Of a DNA stretch of 64,000 bases, positions 42,650 to 51,263 are shown in pieces. Every line of letters starts with the position of its first letter. Positions within the stretch are counted from its first letter, which is position 1. Below the pieces are notes generated by a model, which saw only the letters and a list, made by a program, of their open reading frames with translations, had not been told where the DNA came from and ran no database searches. A program made the position numbers and the translations under genes. Where the stretch lies: positions 1 through 64,000 of the forward strand of contig NZ_VMSJ01000006.1 in NCBI RefSeq assembly GCF_007713705.1. Reading direction: 5' to 3'. This stretch comes from Salinicoccus cyprini (GTDB taxonomy: Bacteria > Bacillota > Bacilli > Staphylococcales > Salinicoccaceae).

Positions 42650-43561
42650 GTGAAAAATGTTCTATTAATGGGAGTGAACGGAAGAATCGGCCAGAACCTC
42701 TATAGGGAGCTGAAAGATGTTTATAATCTCTTCGCATTCTCAAGTTCCAACCAGGATGATACCAATCTGGACATCACTTTTCTTAAAAAGGATCTTTTCA
42801 TACTGCCGGAAGTTGAGAAAGCACTGGATGGCATAGATATCGTAATATTTTTCGAAGATCCCATCATGCGGCTCAACAGGCAGACCCAGGGACGGTTTGA
42901 CGACCTCTATGTACTTCTGGCTGACAACATCGCCCGTGCTTCCTACGCCAATGAAGTGGAACAGATCATTTTTGTAGGGGATGAAGTCAGCAGTGACTAT
43001 ACTGCCGAAGTGCTTGGTGCATATGGCACAGAGGTCAAAGTTACAGAGACGCCCATCAAGAGGTACGGCAAAAACCTGTCCTATAAAGCATCCGACTATA
43101 ATAATGTCAGAAGTGTGCAGAGAGCACCATTTCCGGAAGGCTGGCACATCAAGGATGTAGGCAGATACTACTTTGAATGGCTGAACAGCATCCTTTCTGA
43201 TATGGTCAATGTCGAGTATGAAGGGCAGTTGATCAAAATTCATTTTGCAAAAAGAAACCATCCGGCACTGGTTGTCGAATATGATGCAGAAAGCAGCTAC
43301 GATGGTGTGGAAATATACAGAATCAAAGGTGGGGGTCTGTCCAGGAAGGAAATGAACAAGACACCACGGTTTGAATTCAGAGAACTTCCCGGCTGCAAGG
43401 AATTCATCATGGCATTGCACGATTTCGAGCCGAAGTCATCCTGGAGCACCTATCTGCTTACACAGGCACCACTGTATGCTCTGGTCAACCGCATCTATCA
43501 GGTGGAAATGATCATAAATAGCCAGGCCCCAAGATCAAATAACCAATCAAGCACTGATTGA
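42650..43561 (+). CDS. NAD(P)-binding Rossmann (epimerase-like) protein
   Basis: The 303-residue protein begins VLLMGVNGRIGQNLYREL, a Rossmann GxxGxxG nucleotide site of the extended SDR/epimerase group. A beta-alpha unit around VIFFEDPIMRL follows. I do not see the Tyr-x3-Lys catalytic pair clearly, so activity is uncertain. The C-terminal half is not recognised. GTG 42650 follows ATGAAGGATG. It likely shares the transcript of the MFS gene. A long hairpin closes the unit. Confidence 0.65.
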   Translation: MKNVLLMGVNGRIGQNLYRELKDVYNLFAFSSSNQDDTNLDITFLKKDLFILPEVEKALDGIDIVIFFEDPIMRLNRQTQGRFDDLYVLLADNIARASYANEVEQIIFVGDEVSSDYTAEVLGAYGTEVKVTETPIKRYGKNLSYKASDYNNVRSVQRAPFPEGWHIKDVGRYYFEWLNSILSDMVNVEYEGQLIKIHFAKRNHPALVVEYDAESSYDGVEIYRIKGGGLSRKEMNKTPRFEFRELPGCKEFIMALHDFEPKSSWSTYLLTQAPLYALVNRIYQVEMIINSQAPRSNNQSSTD

Positions 43562-43611
43562 ATATGAAAAAGGGAGCGAAATCTTAAAGATTTCGCTCCC
43601 TTTTTCATATG
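43562..43611. terminator. Very long bidirectional terminator
   Basis: A perfect stem of more than 20 bp surrounds TAA, with AAAAAG/CTTTTT ends. It sits between the Rossmann gene and the convergent amidase gene. Confidence 0.92.
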
Positions 43612-43617
43612 TGTCGA

Positions 43618-44775
43618 CTAGTGGATGAAGTTATGACTTGAAACTTGGGAAGCACTGATGGTTCTGAAAGCTTTGACACCTTGTCCGCTGCCGAAGTTCA
43701 TTTCGGACACGAGGATGGAACCATTTGAATTGATTCTTTCAACAACTGCAACGTGACCCATGCCCCAGGCATAGTTTGTCCATGCATTTGCCTGCATGAT
43801 TGCGCCGACGGATGGAGAGTTGTTCACTTTGTATCCATCACTTTTCGCGCCTGTATCCCAGCTGTAGGCATTGCCCCAGCCATTGCCCACAGGTTTGCCA
43901 AGCTGCTGGCGACGTTCGAATACATACCATGTGCACTCGCCCCATGTATAGTAGTTCTTACCGTATGAGACGTTTGTTGGTGCTGGCGCAGATACATTCT
44001 GTGTCACTGTCTCTTTTGATTCGGAAGCACTTGAATTACTGCTTGAAGCATTTGAACTGCTGCTGGAAGTGCTTGCGGTACCGGAAACCTTCAGCTTTTG
44101 TCCCGGGTGAATGACTGTGGAAGAAAGATTGTTCAGGTTCATGATATTTCTATATGTAGTGCCATGTGCTCTTGCAATTTTGCTCAATGTGTCGCCCGCT
44201 TTGACGCTGTATGTGCCTGTTGAAGTGTTTGATGAGCTGTTTGAAGAACTGCTTGAATCGTTTGAAGTCTCACTAGTTTCCTTCTTGGATTCGGATTTTT
44301 CAGAAGCATTGCTGGAGCTGCTGGAAGCATTTCCGCCGAGTGACAGCTTCTGACCTGGATGTATGATATGTGAAGATATGTTGTTGATGCTCATCAGTGT
44401 TCTGTAGTTCATTCCGTTTGCTCTTGCAATCTTGCTCAGTGTATCTCCAGATTTAACAGTATACGTTCCACCTGCAGAGCTTGAAGCACTGCTTGAACTG
44501 CTGGATGACTGTGAAGAGCTGGACGATTTTGAACTGCTTGAATCTGAACTGCTGGAGCTGCTGCCGCTTGTTTTCAGATTCTGGTTTATGTAGATAAGGT
44601 CTGAAGAAAGGTTGTTCCAAGATTTCAGCTGGGAAACGGATACGCTGTTCTGATTTGCAATCTTCCAAAGTGTATCTCCACTCTGGACTTTGTATGAAGA
44701 AGCTTCCGCCTGATCCGCAAGACCGTATGTAGTGAGTGCTGCTGTCGCCGTCAAAGCAGTAATAATCTTTTTCAT
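43618..44775 (-). CDS. sle1: Sle1-like LysM/CHAP peptidoglycan amidase (autolysin)
   Basis: This secreted cell-separation hydrolase is 385 residues long. It has a signal peptide (1-25, ending AEA), three LysM wall-binding modules (about 26-70, 104-147, 187-231) joined by Ser-rich linkers, and a CHAP domain (about 262-385) with catalytic Cys281 in WGECTW and His341 in GHVAVVE. This is the staphylococcal Sle1/Aaa layout. It acts on septal peptidoglycan. AGGAGGT precedes ATG 44775. A WalR box lies upstream at 44898-44914. Confidence 0.95.
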   Translation of the reverse strand: MKKIITALTATAALTTYGLADQAEASSYKVQSGDTLWKIANQNSVSVSQLKSWNNLSSDLIYINQNLKTSGSSSSSSDSSSSKSSSSSQSSSSSSSASSSAGGTYTVKSGDTLSKIARANGMNYRTLMSINNISSHIIHPGQKLSLGGNASSSSSNASEKSESKKETSETSNDSSSSSNSSSNTSTGTYSVKAGDTLSKIARAHGTTYRNIMNLNNLSSTVIHPGQKLKVSGTASTSSSSSNASSSNSSASESKETVTQNVSAPAPTNVSYGKNYYTWGECTWYVFERRQQLGKPVGNGWGNAYSWDTGAKSDGYKVNNSPSVGAIMQANAWTNYAWGMGHVAVVERINSNGSILVSEMNFGSGQGVKAFRTISASQVSSHNFIH

Positions 44776-44897
44776 GAATGTAGTGACCTCCTGGATTATG
44801 GGTGTGATGTATGTATTTTATATTATTGTTGGTTGATTACACAGTTGTATTTGATTACAGAATATATCTTAGCAAATAATCGAATGGAATAGTGCGA

Positions 44898-44914
44898 TGT
44901 AATATAACTGTAAT
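44898..44914 (+). promoter_or_regulatory. WalR operator upstream of sle1
   Basis: TGTAAT-ATAAC-TGTAAT is a perfect direct repeat with 5-base spacing. It matches the WalR (YycF) consensus TGTWAH-N5-TGTWAH. It lies about 130 bases upstream of the sle1 start codon. Confidence 0.8.
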
Positions 44915-45038
44915 AGAAATAAAACAATTCAATCATATTCAGAATAATCTTGTAATAATATGAGAGCTCATGTGGTTGATTGGCTTCAGCAGGGGTATAG
45001 AAGATGTATTCTTATTTTTGAATCAGGAGGTCATTTGA

Positions 45039-45653
45039 ATGGCAGCTCGGCATGACTACAGAAAAGTCTGGCTCTACTTTCTATACTATTGGGTGATATT
45101 CGGCATCGGTACATATTTCGGACAGTACCTGCCTGAAGCGTGGCGTCCGACTGCATCGGCTGTACTATTCGGCCTGATGATGATCTCCCTGTTCGTCCGG
45201 GGGTTCAATCGGACCGGTCTGATCATCAGCCATCTGTATGCCATACTGATCGGTCTCGTTTCTTTTGGTCTGTTCGAGTCGTTCATTGCAGATTTCGGTT
45301 CGGATACCTTCTACCGCATCGTGCTGCTCGGCATCCTGGTGTTCATATTTTTCGGGTGCATCGGCTATTTCCTGCTCAAGGATATTACACATTGGGGCAA
45401 GTACCTTTTCATTGCGCTGCTCATCGTAATCTTTGCCTCACTGCTCAACTTCTTCATCAATCTGCCCTACCTGACACTCGCACTGACGATCATCGGTCTG
45501 GTACTTTACATTCTTTACACGATGTATGACTTCAATCGTATGAAGAACAAGCGGTTTGGTCCAAGGGAGATGGGATTCAACCTGTTCATCAACCTGCTGA
45601 TCATCATCAAGCGGCTGCTGCAGCTGTACCGTTATGTTAACAATAGGCGCTAG
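45039..45653 (+). CDS. BI-1/YccA-like membrane protein
   Basis: The 204-residue protein has six full helices and a shorter C-terminal hydrophobic segment. Its end (ILYTMYDFNRMK, then a hydrophobic NLFINLLIII and RLLQLYRY) recalls the Bax-inhibitor-1 / YetJ family, which are pH-gated calcium leak channels. The first gating Asp may be the D of YDFNR; the second is an Asn here. Family membership is tentative. AGGAGGT precedes ATG 45039. A GTTGAT-12-GGGTAT element at 44975-44998 may be a weak SigB promoter. Confidence 0.6.
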   Translation: MAARHDYRKVWLYFLYYWVIFGIGTYFGQYLPEAWRPTASAVLFGLMMISLFVRGFNRTGLIISHLYAILIGLVSFGLFESFIADFGSDTFYRIVLLGILVFIFFGCIGYFLLKDITHWGKYLFIALLIVIFASLLNFFINLPYLTLALTIIGLVLYILYTMYDFNRMKNKRFGPREMGFNLFINLLIIIKRLLQLYRYVNNRR

Positions 45654-45707
45654 ATGATATAAAATGATATATTATAGATAAACCAATGTAATGAAGGAAG
45701 ATGAAGA

Positions 45708-46427
45708 ATGGGACGTAAATGGAACAATATCAAAGAGAAAAAAGCACAGAAGGATAAGGATACGAGCCGGGTCAATGCAAAGTTCGGCCGTGAAATATAT
45801 GTAGCCGCCAAAAAGGGCGAACCGAATCCTGAAAGCAACCAGGCACTGAAAGCAGTGCTTGACCGCGCCAAAACATACTCTGTACCTAAGCACATCATCG
45901 ACAAGGCCATCGACAAGGCGCGGGGCAACGATGAAGAGACGTTTGATGAACTGCGCTATGAAGGCTTCGGACCTGAAGGTTCGATGCTCATCGTGGATGC
46001 ACTGACAAACAACGTAAACCGCACAGCTTCCGATGTCCGTGCCGCTTTCGGCAAGAATGGTGGGAACATGGGTGTCAGCGGTGCAGTGAGCTACATGTTC
46101 GATGCGAAATCCGTTTTTGTATTCACCGGCTTTGATCCCGAGGACACGATGATGGATCTGATGGAAAAAGACGTGGATATCGAAGATGTTGCCGAAGAGA
46201 ACGGCTACACGGTCGTCTATGGTGCACCGCAGGCATTTCATGAAATCAAACAGGCACTCGATGAGATGGGTGTTGAAGAGTATGAAGTTGCAGAACAGAC
46301 GATGGTGGCACAGAACGAAGTATCACTTGAGGCGGAAGCAGAAGAGCAGTTCGAGAAACTGATCGATGCTCTTGAAGATCTCGAAGACGTGTCGAACGTC
46401 TACCATAACGTCAATCTCGGTGCATAG
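45708..46427 (+). CDS. yebC: YebC/PmpR family protein (TACO1-like)
   Basis: This 239-residue protein has the family start [24 protein letters not shown] in two parts. It has IDKARG and YEGFGPEG, then [14 protein letters not shown] and an acidic C-terminal half. YebC proteins bind DNA, and recent work links members to ribosome stalling at proline stretches. GAAGGAAGATG precedes ATG 45708. The SDR gene starts 20 bases on, probably in the same transcript. Confidence 0.95.
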   Translation: MGRKWNNIKEKKAQKDKDTSRVNAKFGREIYVAAKKGEPNPESNQALKAVLDRAKTYSVPKHIIDKAIDKARGNDEETFDELRYEGFGPEGSMLIVDALTNNVNRTASDVRAAFGKNGGNMGVSGAVSYMFDAKSVFVFTGFDPEDTMMDLMEKDVDIEDVAEENGYTVVYGAPQAFHEIKQALDEMGVEEYEVAEQTMVAQNEVSLEAEAEEQFEKLIDALEDLEDVSNVYHNVNLGA

Positions 46428-46447
46428 ATAGAGGAGGAGAATGGAAT

Positions 46448-47221
46448 ATGGACTTCGGTTATCAGGGGAAAGTGGCAGTAATTACAGGCAGCAGCAAAGG
46501 CATCGGCCGTGAAACAGCGGAACAGATGGTAAAGCTCGGAGCGAAGGTCATGCTTGTAGCCAGAGGAGAAGAAAAGCTCATCGAAGCGAAAGAGGCACTC
46601 TCCGAATACGGTGAAGTGGATTATGTTGTGGCAGATGTAAAGCAGGATGCATCGGCAGCACATATCATTGAACAGACGATTGACAGATATGGACGTCTCG
46701 ACATCCTGGTCAACAACGCAGGGGGCTCGTTTGCAAAATCATTTGAAGAGATATCCATCTCCGACTGGGAGCAGGACCTCGACCTGAAGCTGCTGGGTGC
46801 TGTCAGAATGTCCAATGCGGCCCTGCCGCACCTGAAAAAGCAGGGGGGCGCCATAGTGAATCTGACAGCGGTGCTTGGCAAGACGCCCCCTGCCTCGTCG
46901 CTGCCGACCACGGTTTCACGTGCTGCAGGCATGGCGATGACAAAGGCGATGAGCAAGGATCTCGGAAAATACAATATCCGGGTGAATACAGTCTGCATCG
47001 GTCTTATACGCAGTGATCAGATAGAGAAGAAATGGAAGAAGGAAGCACCTGAGTTGGGCTGGGATGAATATGCGAGACTCGACAAACACAACATTCCTCT
47101 CGGCAGAATCGGCGACACGGCGGAAGCTGCCAATGTCATCACTTTCCTCTGTTCCGACCTCGCCTCATATGTCAGTGGAGACGCAATCAATATAGACGGC
47201 GGCGCCGGACATGCATTATAA
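46448..47221 (+). CDS. SDR-fold protein with altered catalytic residues
   Basis: This 257-residue Rossmann protein has the SDR cofactor motif TGSSKGIG (13-20) and NNAG (89-92). It also has the C-terminal GGAGHAL typical of classical SDRs. In the catalytic region the usual Ser, Tyr and Lys are replaced by Thr140, Thr154 and Arg158 (PTTVSRAAG). It may be an atypical SDR with another chemistry or a binding protein. GAGGAGG precedes ATG 46448. It probably shares a transcript with yebC and ends at a terminator. Confidence 0.82.
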   Translation: MDFGYQGKVAVITGSSKGIGRETAEQMVKLGAKVMLVARGEEKLIEAKEALSEYGEVDYVVADVKQDASAAHIIEQTIDRYGRLDILVNNAGGSFAKSFEEISISDWEQDLDLKLLGAVRMSNAALPHLKKQGGAIVNLTAVLGKTPPASSLPTTVSRAAGMAMTKAMSKDLGKYNIRVNTVCIGLIRSDQIEKKWKKEAPELGWDEYARLDKHNIPLGRIGDTAEAANVITFLCSDLASYVSGDAINIDGGAGHAL

Positions 47222-47226
47222 AATAT

Positions 47227-47248
47227 AACGCCTTCGGGCGTTTTTTTA
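47227..47248 (+). terminator. Terminator after the SDR gene
   Basis: AACGCC-TTCG-GGCGTT with a run of seven T is a compact UUCG-capped terminator. Confidence 0.92.
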
Positions 47249-47291
47249 TTGCCATAGTGCCGTATTAACTGTATTATTGTAATTAATACAG
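47249..47291 (+). promoter_or_regulatory. Promoter and palindromic operator of the GntR/ABC operon
   Basis: TTGCCA (47249-47254) and TATTAT (47272-47277) are 17 bases apart. CTGTATTA-7-TAATACAG (47269-47291) is a perfect inverted repeat that covers the -10 and the start point. The adjacent YtrA-type GntR regulator is the likely ligand-controlled repressor. Confidence 0.7.
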
Positions 47292-47309
47292 AACAGAGGA
47301 GGTGGCCGG

Positions 47310-47702
47310 ATGATCAATTTGGACCTGAAAAGTCGCATACCGATTTATGAACAGCTTATAGATAGAATCAAACAGCTTATTATACAAGGGGTCATAAAGC
47401 CGGATGAGAAGCTTCCCTCGGTCAGAAATCTTGCACAGGAACTGACGATCAACCCGAACACAATTCAGAAAGCCTACCGCGAACTGGAAAGAGAAGGATA
47501 TATCTATTCCCTGCCGGGCAAAGGCAGTTTCGTAAGCGAAGTGAAAGCGCAGGAAAATGATCTGAAGATCCAGGAGCTGACGCAGGATTTTAAAAGAATT
47601 GTCAGCGAGCTGCTTTATCTGGGCACATCGAAAGAACGCCTGATCGCGCTGATACAGAAGACAGTAGAAGAAGGGAGAAAGAAAGATGAAACTCGAGACT
47701 AG
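47310..47702 (+). CDS. GntR-family regulator, YtrA subfamily
   Basis: This 130-residue protein has the GntR winged helix (IPIYEQLIDRIKQLIIQG, LPSVRNLAQELTINPNTIQKAYRELEREG in parts) and a short C-terminal dimerisation arm. That is the YtrA layout. YtrA members sit in front of ABC exporters and respond to wall antibiotics. GAGGAGGTG precedes ATG 47310. The stop overlaps the ATPase start by 17 bases, showing coupling. Confidence 0.92.
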   Translation: MINLDLKSRIPIYEQLIDRIKQLIIQGVIKPDEKLPSVRNLAQELTINPNTIQKAYRELEREGYIYSLPGKGSFVSEVKAQENDLKIQELTQDFKRIVSELLYLGTSKERLIALIQKTVEEGRKKDETRD

Positions 47703-48591
47703 ACAGCTTGATAAATCCTTTGGCAGGAAGAAGGCAGTGGATGCAGTGACATTGACAGTCGACCCAGGAACAATCCATGGACTCCTCGGATCAAACGGCG
47801 CAGGAAAGACGACATTCATGAAAACCCTCGGGGGCATCTATAAACCGGACGCCGGTGCAGTATTGTTTGATGATGCATCCATATTTGAGAATCCGACCGT
47901 CAAAAATGATGTCCTTTTCATTAATGACATTCCCTACTTTTTCAACGGAGCAACTCTCGGTTCGATGGCCACCTTCTACAAGTCGATGTATCCCAAATGG
48001 TCGACGAAACGTTTCAAGCAGCTGTCTGAACACTTTGGGCTGGAAGCAAAACAGCCGCTTTCACAGCTTTCCAAAGGAATGAAGCGGCAGGCATCCTTCA
48101 TACTGGCCTTCTCCGCGCGACCCCAGGTGATGCTGCTCGACGAACCTTTCGATGGACTCGACCCGATCATCAGGCGCCAGGTCAAGAACATCATGATGCA
48201 GGATATCGCCAATCACGGCATGACTGTCATTGCATCGAGCCATAACTTGCGCGAGATGGAAGACCTGTGTGATTCGGTATCCATCATGCACGAAGGCAGA
48301 CAGCTCTTCCACCGCGATCTCAACGAAGTCAAAGGCAGCCACTGCAAACTGCAGATCGCTTTTGAAAATCTGCCAGGGGACCAGTTCTTCAAAGAGATGG
48401 GCGTCGTCCAGCATGAAGTGAAGGGCAGGGTCATCACATGCATCATCAAAGGCGACATCAGCCATATTGAAGAGAAAGTGACGAAGTACGACCCGCTCAT
48501 GTATGACATACTGCCGCTGACGTTGGAAGAAATATTCGCATATGAAATGGGGGACAAAGGCTATGAAATCAGCAACATCATTGTTGAATAG
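47686..48591 (+). CDS. ABC transporter ATP-binding protein (YtrB/BcrA-like)
   Basis: This 301-residue ATPase has Walker A GSNGAGKTT, signature LSKGMKRQ, Walker B VMLLDEP and the switch His in ASSH. It has the C-terminal extension of exporter ATPases. It pairs with the large permease that overlaps it by 29 bases. AAGGGAG precedes ATG 47686. It likely powers efflux or sensing of a cell-envelope agent together with the GntR regulator. Confidence 0.92.
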   Translation: MKLETRQLDKSFGRKKAVDAVTLTVDPGTIHGLLGSNGAGKTTFMKTLGGIYKPDAGAVLFDDASIFENPTVKNDVLFINDIPYFFNGATLGSMATFYKSMYPKWSTKRFKQLSEHFGLEAKQPLSQLSKGMKRQASFILAFSARPQVMLLDEPFDGLDPIIRRQVKNIMMQDIANHGMTVIASSHNLREMEDLCDSVSIMHEGRQLFHRDLNEVKGSHCKLQIAFENLPGDQFFKEMGVVQHEVKGRVITCIIKGDISHIEEKVTKYDPLMYDILPLTLEEIFAYEMGDKGYEISNIIVE

Positions 48592-50581
48592 AACACTACT
48601 GAACCATTTCTTGGGCGGTACTTTCTGGCTGACAGTCTTGTTCCTCATCGGCAACATACTGATTCAGCCACTCTACTTGTGGATCCGATCTGTTAATAGT
48701 GAACCAGTTGGTAATGTGAGTTTTGCTTTAGACAGTGCACTTTATGAAACCCTTCCATTTCAACTTGCAGCGAGCATGATCTACATTGTTTTGATGGTGG
48801 TGTTCCTGTTCAGCTACAAGAATAAGGAAGCCTCAATTGACTTCATGCACAGCATGCCGATGAGACGAAGGAAACTACTGAGTCATGCATTGATTGCGGG
48901 TGTGATCAACATCATCATCCCGCTCGTAATTACAGCGATTATTCTTTTCTTTGAAAGATATTTCCTGATATTTGATGTTACGATAATGAACATTGTTGAA
49001 TGGTTCTTCTATACTTTGTTTGTGCTGCTTGTCGTTTTCGCCATTTCAGTATTTGTCGGTTTCCTCGTCAGCAACATGTTTGTCCATATGCAGATGGTCG
49101 TCATTGTCTTCTTCCTGCCTCTTGTATTCTGGGGGTTGACCGTGACAGCTGCGGAAATGCTGTATGATGGCATCATTACCTATCCATCTGCAGGTGAAGG
49201 TGGACTGATGGGAGTAGTTGTCAATAATACATTCCCAATTTTCGTTATCCAGCAGATATATGAGGGGCTTACAATATGGAAAATGGTTCTCTGGATTTTT
49301 GTTGCCGTTACGCTGATCATTCTGTCGTACATCTATTACAGCAGAAGTAGGAGTGAAAGTGTTCACTACACGTTCAATAATAGATGGATAAGAGATATAC
49401 TGGTTGCCTTCATTACGATTTCTGGAATGCTACTTGTTGGAATAGTGCTCTCATTTGCACTGCCGGATCTGACGATTGTGTTTACACTCGCTTTTGGCAT
49501 CGGGGCCATCTTCTCTTATATCACCCAGGAAATGTTTTTCCAGGGGACGGCAAGAATAAAGTTGAGCAGGAGATCATTGATTACAACAGGCATATCGTTG
49601 GTTTTATTTTGGGTGGTCTTTGCCATCGGCTGGCAGCAGTATACCTCCTATATCCCTGACGAAAGTAATGTGGAGAGTGTCAGTATCAACGGTCACTGGA
49701 GCAGCAACACTATGGTGTACGGTAACAGTGAGGACGTTATGAGTGAAGATTACCTGTTTATAGAAGATTCTGCATTAATAGAAAAAGGTATTTCGCTTCA
49801 TCAGGAAGCGGCTGATGGTGATTATGCAGCCGATGAAAGTGAAATCGCCCAATCGTTCGAAATTGTCTATCGCATGAAGGATGGTTCTTATGTGAACAGA
49901 AGTTACGATAATTTCCCTATGAAGAGCGAAGAGTATGATGCCATGCTGCAAACATTGAACAACAGTCAAATTTCAAAAGCGTACGATGTAATCTACAACA
50001 TAGAAAATCTACTCCCTGTCGACAACTTGGAAATTCATGGTCCCGGTACTTATTTCAATCTCCAGACTGAGAACGAAATTCATGAATTTGTTGATGCGTA
50101 CCAGAAAGCATTCCATCAGCTTGACAGTAATATGCCACTACTCATAAACAATCCGAACATGCAGCTGATATCTGCGTCTGTATCCGCAGATGGAGACTAC
50201 TATAGTGGGAATGCATCCCTGTATAACCCGGCTATGATTGAGAAGATCATGGAGAACTACCAGCTTTCAGATTTCCTTGGACTCGATAACGGTGAGAGAT
50301 TTTACACAGTTGATCTTGCAGATGAAGACAAGGCATCATTCTTCAGAGATTACGAAACCATTTCTTTTGATGAACTATATGATAAATACTCGATGGATGG
50401 GCTGACCGCTTCAGAAACAGAGGACATCATTGAGGAAGTCAATGAGGGGAATCTGGATGCCAGTGGAGATCGTATCCTGTTATACGTTCCTGAATTTATG
50501 CAGGACATGAGCATGGGTACTGAAGCGATGTCTCCTCCGTTGATAGCTGCAGATGAGTTCTTCATGCTCGGTATCGAGTAG
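48563..50581 (+). CDS. ABC-2 type permease with large extracellular domain
   Basis: The 672-residue membrane protein has about nine to ten helices in residues 15-365. A long soluble acidic part (about 370-672) follows with no recognised domain, presumably outside the cell. ATG 48563 is preferred (GGGGACA upstream); an in-frame ATG at 48542 is possible. It is the partner of the preceding ATPase. Lantibiotic or bacitracin exporters of this type are shorter, so the extra domain may bind a ligand. Confidence 0.8.
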   Translation: MKSATSLLNRTLLNHFLGGTFWLTVLFLIGNILIQPLYLWIRSVNSEPVGNVSFALDSALYETLPFQLAASMIYIVLMVVFLFSYKNKEASIDFMHSMPMRRRKLLSHALIAGVINIIIPLVITAIILFFERYFLIFDVTIMNIVEWFFYTLFVLLVVFAISVFVGFLVSNMFVHMQMVVIVFFLPLVFWGLTVTAAEMLYDGIITYPSAGEGGLMGVVVNNTFPIFVIQQIYEGLTIWKMVLWIFVAVTLIILSYIYYSRSRSESVHYTFNNRWIRDILVAFITISGMLLVGIVLSFALPDLTIVFTLAFGIGAIFSYITQEMFFQGTARIKLSRRSLITTGISLVLFWVVFAIGWQQYTSYIPDESNVESVSINGHWSSNTMVYGNSEDVMSEDYLFIEDSALIEKGISLHQEAADGDYAADESEIAQSFEIVYRMKDGSYVNRSYDNFPMKSEEYDAMLQTLNNSQISKAYDVIYNIENLLPVDNLEIHGPGTYFNLQTENEIHEFVDAYQKAFHQLDSNMPLLINNPNMQLISASVSADGDYYSGNASLYNPAMIEKIMENYQLSDFLGLDNGERFYTVDLADEDKASFFRDYETISFDELYDKYSMDGLTASETEDIIEEVNEGNLDASGDRILLYVPEFMQDMSMGTEAMSPPLIAADEFFMLGIE

Positions 50582-50658
50582 GCTGATGTCACGAAAGTTT
50601 CAATTCCTTCACATTCTTTCTCCGAATTTTGTATAATTGGGGGAAGGAGATGAACGTG

Positions 50659-51186
50659 ATGAAAACCAAGTATCTCGATAAACGAGGGTGGAGACGTCTC
50701 CTCCGATCGGACTACAAAGAGAAAATCATAGATTACAATGGTGAAAGAATACTGGTGGGACTGATAGATATCCATAAAGTGCGCTCCCCGCTGACAGTAC
50801 CGATACTCGGTGAGAAGGTGCGGGTGTGCGACAACCACTATAAATGGCTGCAGGTGATGCCTGAAGAAAGAAACTACAGCATCACCGTAATGTATGATGA
50901 CAAGGGCGAGGTGCTGCAGTACTACTTCGATATCAATGTCGAGCATACTCTTGAGCTTGGGAATGCCCGCCGCAGGGATATCTACCTGGATGTGCTCGTC
51001 CTTCCGGATGGACGGTATGAGCTGGTGGATGAGAGGGATCTGAAGCGGGCAATCAAGAGAGGGCATATCACGAAAGAGCAGTACGATTACGCCTATGCTG
51101 TGGCGAATGAAGTGATCGAGGAGATCGACACTGATTTCAGCCGATTTGAAACGCTTGTCCACTACTGCAGAAAATCACTCGCATAA
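50659..51186 (+). CDS. DUF402 domain protein
   Basis: This 175-residue protein has the DUF402 pattern: KWLQVMPEERNYSITVMYDDKG in two parts, YFDINVEH, DIYLDVLVLPDGRYELVDE. Some members (Ntdp of staphylococci) are nucleoside tri/diphosphatases. Whether this one is active is unknown. GGAAGGAGATG gives ATG 50659; ATG 50650 overlaps that site. It is monocistronic and ends at a strong hairpin. Confidence 0.85.
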   Translation: MKTKYLDKRGWRRLLRSDYKEKIIDYNGERILVGLIDIHKVRSPLTVPILGEKVRVCDNHYKWLQVMPEERNYSITVMYDDKGEVLQYYFDINVEHTLELGNARRRDIYLDVLVLPDGRYELVDERDLKRAIKRGHITKEQYDYAYAVANEVIEEIDTDFSRFETLVHYCRKSLA

Positions 51187-51188
51187 TA

Positions 51189-51230
51189 GAAAATACGAAC
51201 GGCCATCATTTCTGGCCGTTCGTATTTTTG
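51189..51230. terminator. Bidirectional terminator between the DUF402 and SDR genes
   Basis: AAAATACGAACGGCCA and TGGCCGTTCGTATTTT pair around a short loop, followed by T (or A) runs. Confidence 0.9.
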
Positions 51231-51263
51231 GTTTCTGCAAGTATTCGGCTGGAATCGTCTGGA

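Noticed and set aside
44110-44620. Repetitive Ser-rich stretches in the amidase gene, at first sight a repeat array
   Set aside because: They are low-complexity linkers between LysM modules. No direct repeats with regular spacers, hence no CRISPR.
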